From Dyella terrae (lineage in GTDB: Bacteria > Pseudomonadota > Gammaproteobacteria > Xanthomonadales > Rhodanobacteraceae): a stretch of 64,000 nucleotides of DNA. Shown one piece after another: positions 10,055 to 19,809 of the stretch. Each line of letters begins with the position of its first letter. Within the stretch, counting starts at the first letter, position 1. The notes under the pieces are model-generated. The model was not told the DNA's origin, did not search any database, and saw only the letters and a program-made list of their open reading frames with translations. The stretch covers positions 1,426,001 to 1,490,000 of the forward strand of contig NZ_CP089414.1 in the NCBI RefSeq assembly GCF_022394535.1, given 5' to 3'. A program made the translations under genes and the position numbers.

Positions 10055-11563
10055 TCAGCGGCAGGTCGGCAGCTTGAGCACCTGCCCCGGCTTGATCTGG
10101 TGATGCTTGAGGTCGTTCATGTCCGACACCTCCTGCAACGACGAGCACCCCACCTTGCTGACGATGCTGGTCAGCGTGTCACCGCGCTTGACCACATAGC
10201 TACGCGTGCGCGACGTGCTGCTGGAGCTGCGCGAGGACGATGCCGGCGGCGGAGACGGCGCAGGTGGTGCCACCGGTATCACGGCGGTATGCAGGTCATT
10301 GGCCAGAATCGGCCATGGACCATCGGTACAGCGTGCCTCGTACGGTTTCTCCAACACCTTGGGCACCATGATGCGTACCCCCGTCGGCTGCGCCACCTGT
10401 GGGTCCAGGCGCGGATTGAGGTTGCGGAGCGTGCGGAACCAGCCATCCTGCATGCCTGCCGCGGAGCCCAGGCACACCGTCAGCTCGGTAAGCGATGCCG
10501 GTCGTTTCAGCACGACGCTGCCCTGCGCCCCATCCACGCGCGGGAAACGCAGGTTGTAGCTTTCCGGATGCAGGAACAGCCACGCCGCCGCCAGCACGGA
10601 GGGCACGTAGTCGCGCGTTTCCTGCGAGAGCTGGTTGTAGATGGTCGGGTCGTACAGGCTCACCGAAGTGTTGTCGCCCACCAGACGACGCATGCGACCC
10701 TCGCCGCCGTTGTAGGCAGCCAGCGTGAGCTCAAGGTTGTTGTTGAACGCCTTGAGCTGTTCGTCCATGTATTCCGCGTTGGCGCGGGCGGATTCGGCGG
10801 GGTCGAAGCGCGAGTCGAAACCGTCTTCGGTATTAAGGCCAAAGCGCAGGCCGGTGGCATACATGAACTGCAACGGGCCCGCGGCGCCGGAACGCGACAC
10901 CGCATGCACCTTGCCGCCCGATTCCTTAGCCATGATGCCGAACAACAGCGCTTCGGGCAGATCCTGCTTCTGGTACTCCGGCCACATCTGATAGCGCAGG
11001 AACTGATAGTTGACGTAGGCATCCATCAGGTTGCCGCGCCACTGCGTCAGCCACATCTCCAGCGCGGCCTTCACCGGGCCGTTCATGGCGATCAGTTGCG
11101 ACAATTGCTGACCGCGAAGCAAGGTCACGCTGCGCTGCGCTTCCGGCAGGCTGGCGGCTCCGGTCTTGCCGGCATCGCTGCCTTCCGGCTGATCGTTGCC
11201 CATGCTGCCCAGGTCGTCACCCAGATCGAAGTTGCCGTCCTTCAGACGCAGCAAGCGATCGAACACGGAAAAGAAGCGTTGCGGATCGCAGCCTGGTGTC
11301 GAGGGGCAATGCGCGGAGGCGTTTTTCAACTGATCCAACGCCGTGTTCAGCGTCTGCTGCGAGGCCTGGGCGTTGCCGGCGCGCGCCTGCGCGAGCGCCG
11401 TCTCGTAGCCCTTGCTGGCCTGGTCCAATTGCGCGTACAGCTGGTTGGCCTGCGGCGTGGCGGCGGGCTTCGTGCCCCCTCCACTTGAACAACCCACCAG
11501 CAACAACAGTGCGCCGGCCAGGGGAGCCATGCGCAACGAACGGGGAAAAACAGGGGAAACCAT
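10055..11563 (-). CDS. mltD: MltD-like membrane-bound lytic murein transglycosylase with LysM
   Basis: Cleaves the glycan strand of peptidoglycan to a 1,6-anhydro product. ATG 11563 is taken as start (an in-frame GTG lies four codons upstream). A lipobox LLLLVGC puts the lipid-modified Cys near residue 25, so this is an envelope lipoprotein. The SLT domain carries the catalytic Glu in IMAKESGGKVHAV (about residue 214), then GAAGPLQFM and AAYNGGEGRM. After a Ser/Pro-rich linker, a single C-terminal LysM (YVVKRGDTLTSIVSKVG) binds peptidoglycan. About 500 aa matches the family, although one LysM is fewer than in E. coli MltD. Divergent from the YjgR-type ATPase gene. Confidence 0.85.
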   Translation of the reverse strand: MVSPVFPRSLRMAPLAGALLLLVGCSSGGGTKPAATPQANQLYAQLDQASKGYETALAQARAGNAQASQQTLNTALDQLKNASAHCPSTPGCDPQRFFSVFDRLLRLKDGNFDLGDDLGSMGNDQPEGSDAGKTGAASLPEAQRSVTLLRGQQLSQLIAMNGPVKAALEMWLTQWRGNLMDAYVNYQFLRYQMWPEYQKQDLPEALLFGIMAKESGGKVHAVSRSGAAGPLQFMYATGLRFGLNTEDGFDSRFDPAESARANAEYMDEQLKAFNNNLELTLAAYNGGEGRMRRLVGDNTSVSLYDPTIYNQLSQETRDYVPSVLAAAWLFLHPESYNLRFPRVDGAQGSVVLKRPASLTELTVCLGSAAGMQDGWFRTLRNLNPRLDPQVAQPTGVRIMVPKVLEKPYEARCTDGPWPILANDLHTAVIPVAPPAPSPPPASSSRSSSSTSRTRSYVVKRGDTLTSIVSKVGCSSLQEVSDMNDLKHHQIKPGQVLKLPTCR

Positions 11564-11729
11564 GGACGACTTCACTGTCGGGCCGAAAGGGCGACCTTAC
11601 TGCGCCCGGCCGTGTCGACTCAACCGAAAAAACCACCACGTCGTGCCAGCGTATGCCGCTACGCTCACGTAACGGCGCAAGAACCTGATGGCTAGCTACA
11701 ATCGCAGAGCATCTTAAGGATAGAACGCC

Positions 11730-13235
11730 ATGACTGAGATTCTTATCGGCCGCAACGACGACACCAGCGTCAGCCTCGATCCACGCTACGGCAACCGCCA
11801 CGGCATGATCGCCGGTGCCACCGGCACCGGCAAATCGGTGTCGTTGATGGCGTTGGCCGAAGGCTTCTCGAAGCTAGGCGTGCCCTGCTTCCTCGCTGAT
11901 GCCAAGGGCGACCTCGCAGGTCTCTCCATGCCTGCCGGCGAACCGGGTGACAAGCTCAAGGCGCGCCTGGACAAGCTCCATCTTACCGATTGGAAGCCGC
12001 AGGCCAACCCGGTGATCTTCTGGGACATCTACGGCAAGCTCGGCCATCCGGTGCGCGCCACCATCAGCGAGATGGGCCCCACCCTGCTCGGCCGCATCAT
12101 GGAACTCAACGACACGCAGGAAGGCGTGCTCGAAGTGATCTTCAAGGTGGCTGACGACCAAGGCTGGCTGCTGCTCGACCTGCCCGACCTGCGCGCCATG
12201 CTCGGCTTCGCCAGCGAGAACGCGAAGGACATCTCGGCGCACTACGGTCTGATCAGCACGCAGAGCATCGCCGCGATCCAACGCGCACTGCTCAAACTGG
12301 AGCAGGACGGCGCCGACCAGTTCTTCGGCGAGCCCGCGCTGGAGCTAGCCGACCTGATGCGACAAGACATGAGCGGTCGCGGGGTGATCAACGTGCTCGC
12401 TGCTGATCAATTGATTCTGAAGCCGCGCCTGTATTCCACTTTCCTGCTGTGGCTGCTATCGGAACTGTTCGAGCAGTTGCCGGAAGTGGGCGACCTTGAC
12501 CAACCCAAACTGGTGTTCTTCTTCGACGAGGCGCACCTGTTGTTCGATGACGCACCGTCAGCGCTGCAACAGCGCGTGGAACAGGTCGTGCGCTTGATCC
12601 GTTCCAAGGGCGTGGGCGTGTACTTCTGCTCGCAGAATCCGGACGACGTGCCCGGCAATATCCTGGGGCAGCTCGGCAACCGCGTGCAGCATGCGCTGCG
12701 CGCATTCACGCCGCGCGACCAGAAGGCGGTCAAGGCAGCGGCGGAGACCTTCGTGGCTAACCCGAAGCTCAATGTGAGCGAGTCCATCACGCAACTAGGG
12801 GTTGGCGAAGCCTTGGCGTCGACCCTGCGCGATGGCGGCGTGCCCTCGCCCGTTGAGCGTGTGCTGGTGACGACGCCCACCGCGCGCATCGGCGCAATCA
12901 CCGATGCCGAACGCGCCACGGTGCGGCAGCGCTCGCCCGTCGGCGGCAAATACGACACGCCGATCAACCGTGAATCGGCCGCGGAAATCCTCGCCCAGCG
13001 AGCGAGTACGAAGGCCGCGGATCCGCAGACCATCGGCAGGCCGGCACCCGGCGGCACAGCAACGAAGGAAGAACCCGGCTGGACCGATGCCGTGCGCGAT
13101 GCACTGCTCGGCACCAACCGCCGTCAGGGCATGATCGAGGCGATGGCGAAATCCGCCAGCCGTGCGGTGGGCTCGAAGCTTGGCCAGCAGATCGTACGCG
13201 GCGTGCTCGGCGGCATCTTCGGCGGCAAGCGCTGA
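11730..13235 (+). CDS. yjgR: YjgR-family HerA-like ATPase (DUF853)
   Basis: A 501-aa P-loop ATPase of the HerA/FtsK-like superfamily known as YjgR or DUF853; its cellular role is not established. AAGGA lies upstream of ATG 11730. Walker A is GATGTGKSVSL (about residues 29-39) and Walker B is LVFFFDEAHLLF near residue 265. The sensor-like stretch GVGVYFCSQNPDDVP and an Arg-containing RAFTPRDQKAV follow. The C-terminus is linker-like, then Gly-rich (GVLGGIFGGKR), as in other members. Length matches the family. Fifty bases downstream lies an apparently unrelated membrane-protein gene on the same strand. Confidence 0.87.
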   Translation: MTEILIGRNDDTSVSLDPRYGNRHGMIAGATGTGKSVSLMALAEGFSKLGVPCFLADAKGDLAGLSMPAGEPGDKLKARLDKLHLTDWKPQANPVIFWDIYGKLGHPVRATISEMGPTLLGRIMELNDTQEGVLEVIFKVADDQGWLLLDLPDLRAMLGFASENAKDISAHYGLISTQSIAAIQRALLKLEQDGADQFFGEPALELADLMRQDMSGRGVINVLAADQLILKPRLYSTFLLWLLSELFEQLPEVGDLDQPKLVFFFDEAHLLFDDAPSALQQRVEQVVRLIRSKGVGVYFCSQNPDDVPGNILGQLGNRVQHALRAFTPRDQKAVKAAAETFVANPKLNVSESITQLGVGEALASTLRDGGVPSPVERVLVTTPTARIGAITDAERATVRQRSPVGGKYDTPINRESAAEILAQRASTKAADPQTIGRPAPGGTATKEEPGWTDAVRDALLGTNRRQGMIEAMAKSASRAVGSKLGQQIVRGVLGGIFGGKR

Positions 13236-13284
13236 GCAACCCTTTCTCCCGACGCCTCCCATGCCTGGGGAGGCGAGGTATCCC

Positions 13285-14553
13285 ATGCCGCGCATCCAAA
13301 CGATTTCAGTCGATACGCCACTTGCCGAACGCATCGTCGCCGGCCTGAGCTACCCATTGCGTGGTGGCGGGTTGGCAGCCTGCGTGGTTCTGGCGCTGGG
13401 CCAGTGCCTAGTGATGATTCCCGCCTATGTCGGCATATTCGTCGGCTTTGCCCTGTGGACGGCGACATGGCGCTACGCCGCCACGTGCATGCTGCACACC
13501 GCTAACGGTTTCGCCGACCCTCCGGATGTCGGCATCGAGGAAGACCCGGCGGCCGGTCACTGGCTCACCATCGTCCACATGGCGGTAGTCATCGTCTGCG
13601 CTGCCAGCACGGCGCTCTACCCCGCCATGTTCTGGCCGCTGGTGCTGTTCTTCGCACTCACCTTGCCGGCCATCGACATGTCGCTGGCATTCGATGGAAA
13701 TCCGCTGGTCGCGTTCAATCCGCTGAACTGGCAGGCAGTGATCGGGCGACTCGGCGTCGGCTATTTCATCCCGGTGATCATCAACCTGTTGATCGGCGGA
13801 TTGGTCCTACTGCCGTCGCGCACGCTGTCGTGGATGCCGATGTGGGCATCGCTGCCACTGTTCGCCTTCGCGTACACCTACCTGATCATTTTCAACCTGC
13901 ACTTGATGGGCGCGATGATCCATCAACGCCATGAGCAATTCGATCTGAAGCCTGAAGCAGAAACATTGGTGCGCGAGAGTGGTCAAGACGAAGACGAACG
14001 CTTGCTCGTCCAGGTGCGTGACATGGCGATCGTCGACCGACGCGCGGCCATCGGCATGCTGGTAGAGCGCATGCAGGGACGCAGCGCGCCGGCCTCGCTG
14101 CATCAGGCGTATCGCGAGCTGCTGCGAAAGGAAGGCTTGACCGCGGGCCTGCTCGAACATGGGCACATCTGGATCGCGGCCCTCATGACGCAAGCTGAAA
14201 CGCGTCGCGCACTGTCACTGACGCAGGAATGCGTGGCTATCGACCCGGACTTCCTCCCCGATGATCCCGGCACGGTGGCGGCCCTGGCCGAACGCGCCTG
14301 CAGCTCGGGCATGACCCAACTCTCTCTGAAACTTTGCCGCGGCTTCCTCCGCCGTTGGCCGCGATCGCCTGACTGCCCGCGCATCGGGCTGCTTGCCGCC
14401 AACCAGCTGGCCGAACGCCTCGGCTTGCACGCTGAGGCAGCCGTCTTGCTGGGCAAGCTCGCCGCAGCGTGGCAGGAACACCCTTTACACCCCACCCTCG
14501 CGGCGCTTGCATCACAGATGCAACGAACCACCAACACCGCACGAAGCCCCTAA
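13285..14553 (+). CDS. Multi-pass membrane protein with helical-repeat-like C-terminus
   Basis: I do not recognise a named family with certainty; the N-terminal half resembles DUF4013-type membrane proteins. ATG 13285 follows a GAGGCGAGG ribosome-binding site; an upstream in-frame ATG at 13261 is less well placed. In the 422 aa, about six hydrophobic helices fall in the first 215 residues (for example GLAACVVLALGQCLVMIPAY, VIINLLIGGLVLL and LPLFAFAYTYLIIFNL). The last 190 residues are soluble and made of Ala/Leu helices resembling tetratricopeptide or Sel1-like repeats (LSLTQECVAIDPDFLPDD). The gene follows yjgR and precedes greB on the same strand. Confidence 0.65.
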   Translation: MPRIQTISVDTPLAERIVAGLSYPLRGGGLAACVVLALGQCLVMIPAYVGIFVGFALWTATWRYAATCMLHTANGFADPPDVGIEEDPAAGHWLTIVHMAVVIVCAASTALYPAMFWPLVLFFALTLPAIDMSLAFDGNPLVAFNPLNWQAVIGRLGVGYFIPVIINLLIGGLVLLPSRTLSWMPMWASLPLFAFAYTYLIIFNLHLMGAMIHQRHEQFDLKPEAETLVRESGQDEDERLLVQVRDMAIVDRRAAIGMLVERMQGRSAPASLHQAYRELLRKEGLTAGLLEHGHIWIAALMTQAETRRALSLTQECVAIDPDFLPDDPGTVAALAERACSSGMTQLSLKLCRGFLRRWPRSPDCPRIGLLAANQLAERLGLHAEAAVLLGKLAAAWQEHPLHPTLAALASQMQRTTNTARSP

Positions 14554-14651
14554 TCACCGCCGTGCCTTCGCCTCACCTGCAGGCACGATCGCCGCGACGT
14601 GCAAGCCGGTTAACATGCGCCAGACGCATCACGTAATGGATCACCCCGCAC

Positions 14652-15149
14652 ATGAGCCGCTGGCGCCCACCCTCGCCCACGTCCACCGCCATCATCACCC
14701 GCGAGGGCTTCGAGAAGCTCAAGGCCGAACTGGACCATCTCTGGCACACGCTGCGCCCGGAAGTGGTGAAGGCGCTAGCCGCGGCCGCGGCGGAAGGTGA
14801 CCGCTCGGAGAACGCCGAGTACACCTACCGCAAGAAGCAATTGGGCGAAATCGACCGGCGCGTACGCTACCTGAGCAAACGCATCCCTTCGCTCAAGGTG
14901 GCCGAGGGCGCGCCGGCCGATCGTGACGCGGTGTTCTTTGGGGCGAACATCGAGCTGGAGAACGTCGATTCAGGCGAAAGCGTGCTCTATCGCATCGTCG
15001 GCCCGGATGAAACCAACGCACGACTAGGCTGGATCAGCATCGATTCGCCGCTCGCCCGTGCAGCGCTGAAAAAACGCGTGGACGACGAGTTCGCTGCCGA
15101 ATTGCCCGGCGGACGCACGCACTTTGTGATCGTGGGCGTCAGCTATTGA
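14652..15149 (+). CDS. greB: Transcription elongation factor GreB
   Basis: GreB binds the secondary channel of RNA polymerase and stimulates cleavage of backtracked RNA. The 165-aa length fits GreB. The N-terminal coiled coil carries the acidic tip in [20 protein letters not shown], in which Asp and Glu coordinate the catalytic magnesium, and the string RVRYLSKRI is typical of GreB. The C-terminal FKBP-like domain shows [22 protein letters not shown] 14652 has only a weak ribosome-binding site. It is convergent with the frameshifted secreted-protein gene, the two stop codons abutting at 15149/15150. Confidence 0.92.
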   Translation: MSRWRPPSPTSTAIITREGFEKLKAELDHLWHTLRPEVVKALAAAAAEGDRSENAEYTYRKKQLGEIDRRVRYLSKRIPSLKVAEGAPADRDAVFFGANIELENVDSGESVLYRIVGPDETNARLGWISIDSPLARAALKKRVDDEFAAELPGGRTHFVIVGVSY

Positions 15150-15717
15150 TCACTGCCCGCTGAGCAGCGCCTGTACTTCTGCCTGATGGGACTCGATGAA
15201 ACGGATATTGTCCGCGTTGACCCAGGTCTGGTTGAGATTGCCTGACAGCGATGGATCGTTGCGCGCCTGCACTGCCATGATCGCGTTCATCAGGGCGATG
15301 TTGGCAAGCATGAATTCGCGCGGTGTAAAACCGTACTTCTTCACCAGCACCGGAATACGCGGATCGGCCGACATGGCCTGATTGGTCAGATCATCCAGGC
15401 TACGCACCTTGGAGGCATCCGGTGCTGCCTGCGGCGGAATACCCGAGGCGCGCGCCTCGCGCGTCGCCGCAGCGAGGCGACCGAACACATCGTCGGTGAG
15501 CTTGTACTGCTTGATCTGTTGCTTGTCCGCCTGCGGCAAGCTGGGCGGTCCCCCCCCGCGTCGGCGCTGCCTGGGCCGACGGCGATGGGGCCGGTACGGA
15601 TTGGGCCTGCTCCGTTTGGGCCTGCTCCGCTTGGGCATGTACCAGCGGCGCTGCACCTAGCGCCAAGGTGATCACGGCCAGTCGGCACGCAACAAGAACA
15701 CGATCAGAAGCGACCAT
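15150..15717 (-). pseudogene. Secreted protein of unknown function, split by a +1 frameshift in a C8 run
   Basis: The first 50-60 codons from ATG 15717 (GGAG eight bases upstream) encode a signal peptide (cleavage near PLVHAQA) and a Gln/Ala/Pro-rich linker. The rest continues in another frame as PPSLPQADKQQIKQYKLTDD and an all-helical domain ending VQALLSGQ. The switch falls in a run of eight C at 15550-15557; removing one base joins both parts into a 188-aa protein. The domain has ADPRIPVLVKKYGFTPREFM and a C-terminal NLNQTWVNADNIRF. Either the run is miscounted, or the gene is off, or it is phase variable. Function unknown. Confidence 0.75.
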
Positions 15718-15769
15718 CGTCAATCTCCAGCAAAGGCATCACCCTATCATCGGGTGCTTGAATGACACT

Positions 15770-16813
15770 TCAGTCCCGCAGAAGTTGCTTCAGGTCCACG
15801 TGATAGGCCGCGTCGATCTGCTCGAGCCGGGCCTTCCTGGCCTGATCATTGACCCACCGGCCGTGTATGGCCTGCTCGCGCATCAGGCGATACTCCATGT
15901 CGACGAACGGGCGAAGCACGCTGTTGTCGGCGGGCGCAAAGCCGGCAAGATCGGGAATCCGTGCGAGATTCGCGCGCTCGCGCTCGCCCGCCGCCCCGGG
16001 CGCATGCCCATAACCGTGCATAAAGTCGGTTAACTGGCGACGCAACGGCTCCGCCATGCCTTCGCGCACGACCAGCACACCCGATGGGATGAGGGTGGAA
16101 CGCCAGATCACACGCAATTGCGCAGCTTCGGCCGGAAAGTTGTGTTGGAACAGGTCAAGATCGGGGTTGTTGCAGGTCGCCACATCCACTTCGCCATTGC
16201 TGACGGCGAGCGCGTTGTTCTGATGATTGCCCACGCGAACGCTGGCGAAGAACGTATCGGAATTGAGCCCATTGGGCGCGAAGACCTCAGCTTCAGGCGC
16301 GACGTAGCCGGTAACTGACAAGGCTTCACCGCGTGCGTAACGCCAATGCTCCGGCTTGGCGAGCAGCTCGTTGAGCGAATGAATCGGACCGTCGGCACGC
16401 ACGATCAGCATGGCGACGTTGCCCTTGGCGCCGTCGCTGCGCACGAACTGCGCCACCACGCTCATATGCTGGTGCTCCACCGCCTCTATGGCCAGACGCC
16501 CCGACAGGAAAGCCACGTCCACGCGCTGCTCGCCGATGGCACTCGACAGCCCTGCGTAGCTACTCACTGACACGGTGGTCACGGGATGGCCGAGCTTGCG
16601 CTCCAAGTCCTCCAGCAATGGTCGCCATTGGTCGCGTGATTCCGCCGCGCTACCGATGGGAAGAATGCCGAAGCGGATGCTGGAATCGCTCGGCGCCTGC
16701 ACGACCTCGTCCGCCCGGATCGAAGCGAAAGGCACGAGTGGGCAAGCCAGCCAGATCGCCCAGAGCCATCCGTTACACAGCCGCCTACAAAGCACCCGCC
16801 AAGCCGTTTTCAT
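15770..16813 (-). CDS. Orphan PhnD/SsuA-like periplasmic binding protein
   Basis: A 347-aa solute-binding protein of the phosphonate/phosphite (PhnD) type. ATG 16813 opens a signal sequence (CNGWLWAIWLACPLVPFASIR). Family features are IRFGILPIGSAAESRDQWRPL, HPVTTVSVSSYAGLSSAIGE, RVDVAFLSGRLAIEAVE and GEVDVATCNNPDLDLF. The substrate-binding Ser/Thr pattern cannot be assigned with confidence. There is no permease or ATPase gene nearby, so it may be part of a system elsewhere or a sensor. It is downstream of the DUF3025 gene on the same strand with an 80-base gap. Confidence 0.75.
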   Translation of the reverse strand: MKTAWRVLCRRLCNGWLWAIWLACPLVPFASIRADEVVQAPSDSSIRFGILPIGSAAESRDQWRPLLEDLERKLGHPVTTVSVSSYAGLSSAIGEQRVDVAFLSGRLAIEAVEHQHMSVVAQFVRSDGAKGNVAMLIVRADGPIHSLNELLAKPEHWRYARGEALSVTGYVAPEAEVFAPNGLNSDTFFASVRVGNHQNNALAVSNGEVDVATCNNPDLDLFQHNFPAEAAQLRVIWRSTLIPSGVLVVREGMAEPLRRQLTDFMHGYGHAPGAAGERERANLARIPDLAGFAPADNSVLRPFVDMEYRLMREQAIHGRWVNDQARKARLEQIDAAYHVDLKQLLRD

Positions 16814-16893
16814 GCCCGCTCCCCAGTGCCCCTGCGCTCCTTGTAGCGCGATTGGAGGGCCGCCGCAATTTGCCGCAAAAGCGGCGCCAAGAG

Positions 16894-17697
16894 TCAGAGC
16901 AGGAGCGATGCCGGATACGCGCGGCCGTCGCGGCGAGGCTGGTAGCACGGGGTATGCAGGTGAAACGTTTCCATGTCGCTTTCCGGGTGCCAGCCCGGCA
17001 GACCGGCAAGCGGCAGCGGACGCAGTTCCAGGGGATCGCATAACAACCGTCCCGCTTCGATGCCCTGGGCGCAAGCAGCGACCGCATCGCCCTCGTCGTC
17101 GCTCGCCATGCACGCCAGCGCCTTGCCAACGAGGAGCTTGCCTGGCGTCAGTGCGTGCTCCAGCAGGGCATGGCCGAACACCTGAACGGTTGCACGCCCA
17201 TCCATCCAGGCGGTCCTTTCACGCCAGAACAGCCCGTACCAATCGTGTTCGTTCCACAAGTCGAGCAGCGAGCGATCGCGTAGCGTCACGATCACGCCTG
17301 CCTCGTCGAAATGCGTCAGGGCATACTGGGCACGCGAACGCTCTCGCGGCCCCATCACCGCAATGTCGGCCATCTGCCGCACATTCAACGCGCGCTTGAG
17401 CATCGGGTAGCGCAACCACGCCATCGCGTTGAACAGGTCATGCCAGTTCGCCTCACGCGTGGCAATCTCGCCTCGCTCCGCGATGCGCTGTTCGTAATGG
17501 AGCCCATCATTGAGCAGTTCCAGCGTCTGCGCGACGAACCGCTCGCGCTGGCCAGTGGGACGCACGGCGTTCAGTTCATCGATGGATGGCCAATAGGTGC
17601 TTTGCATCCACGCGGCGTACTCGCGCCAGCCATACAGTGGCCAGCGCGCAAACACTTCAGGGGCGACGCTATCGCGAGGCGGCGCGATGTAACGCAT
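16894..17697 (-). CDS. DUF3025 family protein
   Basis: A 267-aa cytoplasmic protein that I place in DUF3025, a family without known function. Recognisable strings are YEQRIAERGEIATREANWHDLFNA (shown in part: ANWHDLFNAMAWLRYP), LTHFDEAGVIVT and HALLEHALTPGKLLVGKAL. There are no membrane segments. The start is ATG 17697 (a GTG directly before it is possible); a G5 run five bases upstream serves as ribosome-binding site. It begins 14 bases after the rimO stop, so the two are co-transcribed, an association common in related bacteria by my recollection but not checked. Confidence 0.78.
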   Translation of the reverse strand: MRYIAPPRDSVAPEVFARWPLYGWREYAAWMQSTYWPSIDELNAVRPTGQRERFVAQTLELLNDGLHYEQRIAERGEIATREANWHDLFNAMAWLRYPMLKRALNVRQMADIAVMGPRERSRAQYALTHFDEAGVIVTLRDRSLLDLWNEHDWYGLFWRERTAWMDGRATVQVFGHALLEHALTPGKLLVGKALACMASDDEGDAVAACAQGIEAGRLLCDPLELRPLPLAGLPGWHPESDMETFHLHTPCYQPRRDGRAYPASLLL

Positions 17698-17711
17698 CAC
17701 GCCCCCAAAAA

Positions 17712-19031
17712 TCAGCCGGCCAAGCGCGCGTGCAAGTCGTGCTCGTCGGCGTCTTCAATCACCACGTCGACGAACTGACCCGGCTTGAGCAACTGCCCGT
17801 TGGCGATGTGCACCACGCCGTCGATCTCCGGCGCATCAGCCGCAGAACGCGCGACGGCACCGTTGGCGCCGGCTTCATCGACAAGCACTTTCACAGTGCG
17901 GCCGATCTTGCGTTGCAGTTTGGCGGCGGAAATCTCCGCCTGCACCGCCATGAACTGCTCCAGGCGATCCTCCTTGAGCTCTTCCGACACCGCGCCCGGC
18001 AACTCGTTGGCCTTGGCGCCGTCCACCGGCGAGTAGGCGAACGCGCCCACGCGATCGAGTTCGGCTTCGCGCAGGAAGTCCAGCAGCTCCTCAAACTCGG
18101 CGTCCGTCTCGCCGGGGAAGCCGACGATGAAGGTGCTGCGAATGGTCAGGTCGGGCACCACCTTGCGCCAGTTGCGGATGCGCTCCAGCGTCTTGTCGAT
18201 GTTGCCCGGGCGCTTCATCAGCTTGAGGATGCGCGGGCTGGCGTGCTGGAACGGAATGTCGAGGTACGGAAGGATCTTGCCTTCCGCCATCAGCGGCATC
18301 ACTTCGTCCACGTGCGGGTACGGGTAGACGTAGTGCAGGCGCGTCCACACGCCAAGTTCGGAGAGGCCTTCGCACAGCTCTGTCATGCGCGTGCGGTAGC
18401 TCTTGTCGCGCCACTGGCGCTCGGCGTACTTCATGTCCACGCCGTAGGCGCTGGTGTCCTGCGAGATCACCAGCAGTTCCTTCACGCCACCCTTCACCAG
18501 GCGCTCGGCTTCCACCAGCACCTCGTCTACCGGGCGCGACACCAGATCGCCGCGCATCGACGGGATGATGCAGAAGCTGCAACGGTGGTTGCAGCCTTCG
18601 GAAATCTTCAGGTACGCATAGTGCTTCGGCGTGAGCTTGATGCCCGTGTCCGGAATGATGTCCAGCAGCGCGTTGCGCTGGGGCGGCAATGCTGAGTGCA
18701 CGGCGTTCATCACGCTGGCGTAATCCTGCGGCCCCGTAATGGCGAGCACGTCCGGATACGCCTCGCGAATCAGCTCGGAGCGCTTGCCCAGGCAACCGGT
18801 GACGATCACCTTGCCGTTCTCGTGCAGCGCCTCGCCGATGGCGTCCAGCGATTCCTGCACGGCCGCATCGATAAAACCACAGGTGTTGACCACCACCGCA
18901 TCGGCGGCACCGTAGCTGGGCACGATCTCGTAACCCTCGACCTTCAACTGGGTGAGGATGCGCTCGGAATCCACGAGGGCCTTGGGACAACCCAGGCTGA
19001 CGAAACCGACTTTGGGCGAAACCTGCGACAT
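17712..19031 (-). CDS. rimO: Ribosomal protein uS12 methylthiotransferase RimO
   Basis: RimO is a radical-SAM enzyme that adds a methylthio group to an aspartate of ribosomal protein S12. ATG 19031 yields [23 protein letters not shown], the classic N-terminus with the first cysteine of the auxiliary 4Fe-4S cluster. The radical-SAM motif is CNHRCSFC, about residues 150-160. Further marks are [34 protein letters not shown] and [15 protein letters not shown]. The C-terminal TRAM domain starts near [12 protein letters not shown]. 439 aa is normal. Divergent from the dienelactone hydrolase gene. Confidence 0.95.
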   Translation of the reverse strand: MSQVSPKVGFVSLGCPKALVDSERILTQLKVEGYEIVPSYGAADAVVVNTCGFIDAAVQESLDAIGEALHENGKVIVTGCLGKRSELIREAYPDVLAITGPQDYASVMNAVHSALPPQRNALLDIIPDTGIKLTPKHYAYLKISEGCNHRCSFCIIPSMRGDLVSRPVDEVLVEAERLVKGGVKELLVISQDTSAYGVDMKYAERQWRDKSYRTRMTELCEGLSELGVWTRLHYVYPYPHVDEVMPLMAEGKILPYLDIPFQHASPRILKLMKRPGNIDKTLERIRNWRKVVPDLTIRSTFIVGFPGETDAEFEELLDFLREAELDRVGAFAYSPVDGAKANELPGAVSEELKEDRLEQFMAVQAEISAAKLQRKIGRTVKVLVDEAGANGAVARSAADAPEIDGVVHIANGQLLKPGQFVDVVIEDADEHDLHARLAG

Positions 19032-19137
19032 GGCGTGGGGACCGTAACTATGCGGAAAACGGACCATTATATCGCACCCAAGCCCTCATCCCTGAATGGC
19101 TAGAATTGAACTTTGCCACTGCCGCCGAGAACGAGCC

Positions 19138-19809
19138 ATGGGCCAGACCATCAATCTCAACACCACGCGGATGCAATGCATCAGCGCCTATCTGGCGCAA
19201 CCGGCAGGAACACCCAAGGGCGGCATCGTGGTGATCCAGGAAATCTTCGGCGTCAACGACCATATCCGCCGCGTCGCGGATGGTTTCGCTGAGGCCGGCT
19301 ACACAGCGATCGCGCCATGCTTCTTTGATCACCTCGAGACCGGGGTGGAGCTTGGCTACAACGAGGAAGGCTACCAGCGAGGGCGCGCACTGATCACTGA
19401 GCTGGGATTGGATCGCGCCGTCGAGGACGTGGCCAGCGCCGCCGAAGCCATTGCGTCAGCGGGACGCATCGGTACTGTCGGCTACTGTTGGGGTGGTACC
19501 GTTGCCTTGCTCGCGGCTCTGCGCCTTGGCATGCCCTCGGTGAGCTATTACGGCTCCCGTAACGTGCCTTTCCTGGCCGAAAAGCCCAAGGCGCCGGTGA
19601 TGTTCCATTTCGGCGAGAAGGACAAATCCATCCCGGCGGAGATGGTGCAGAAGCACCGCGACATGCTCCCGCAGATGGATGTATTCACCTACCCGGCCGA
19701 CCATGCCTTCAACCGCGATGTCGGACCGCAGTACGACGAGACGAGCGCGAAACTGGCCTATCAGCGCACGCTGGCGTTTTTCGACAAGCATCTGGCACGC
19801 GGCGAATGA
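19138..19809 (+). CDS. Dienelactone hydrolase family protein
   Basis: A 223-aa alpha/beta hydrolase of the dienelactone hydrolase (DLH/carboxymethylenebutenolidase) family. The catalytic triad is Cys117 in GYCWGG, Asp162 in GEKDKSIP and His189 in ADHAFNRD; the early IQEIFGVNDHIR stretch is also diagnostic. ATG 19138 follows a GAGAACGAG purine run. No ring-cleavage genes lie nearby, so a general ester or lactone hydrolase role is more likely than chloroaromatic breakdown. The stop overlaps the HIT gene start (ATGA), so the pair is co-translated. Divergent from rimO. Confidence 0.88.
   Translation: MGQTINLNTTRMQCISAYLAQPAGTPKGGIVVIQEIFGVNDHIRRVADGFAEAGYTAIAPCFFDHLETGVELGYNEEGYQRGRALITELGLDRAVEDVASAAEAIASAGRIGTVGYCWGGTVALLAALRLGMPSVSYYGSRNVPFLAEKPKAPVMFHFGEKDKSIPAEMVQKHRDMLPQMDVFTYPADHAFNRDVGPQYDETSAKLAYQRTLAFFDKHLARGE

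Noticed and set aside
9740..11488. Long open frame (582 codons) on the plus strand opposite the lytic transglycosylase
   Set aside because: It is antisense to a clear MltD-like gene, Arg/His-rich and without any recognisable motif: a high-GC shadow.
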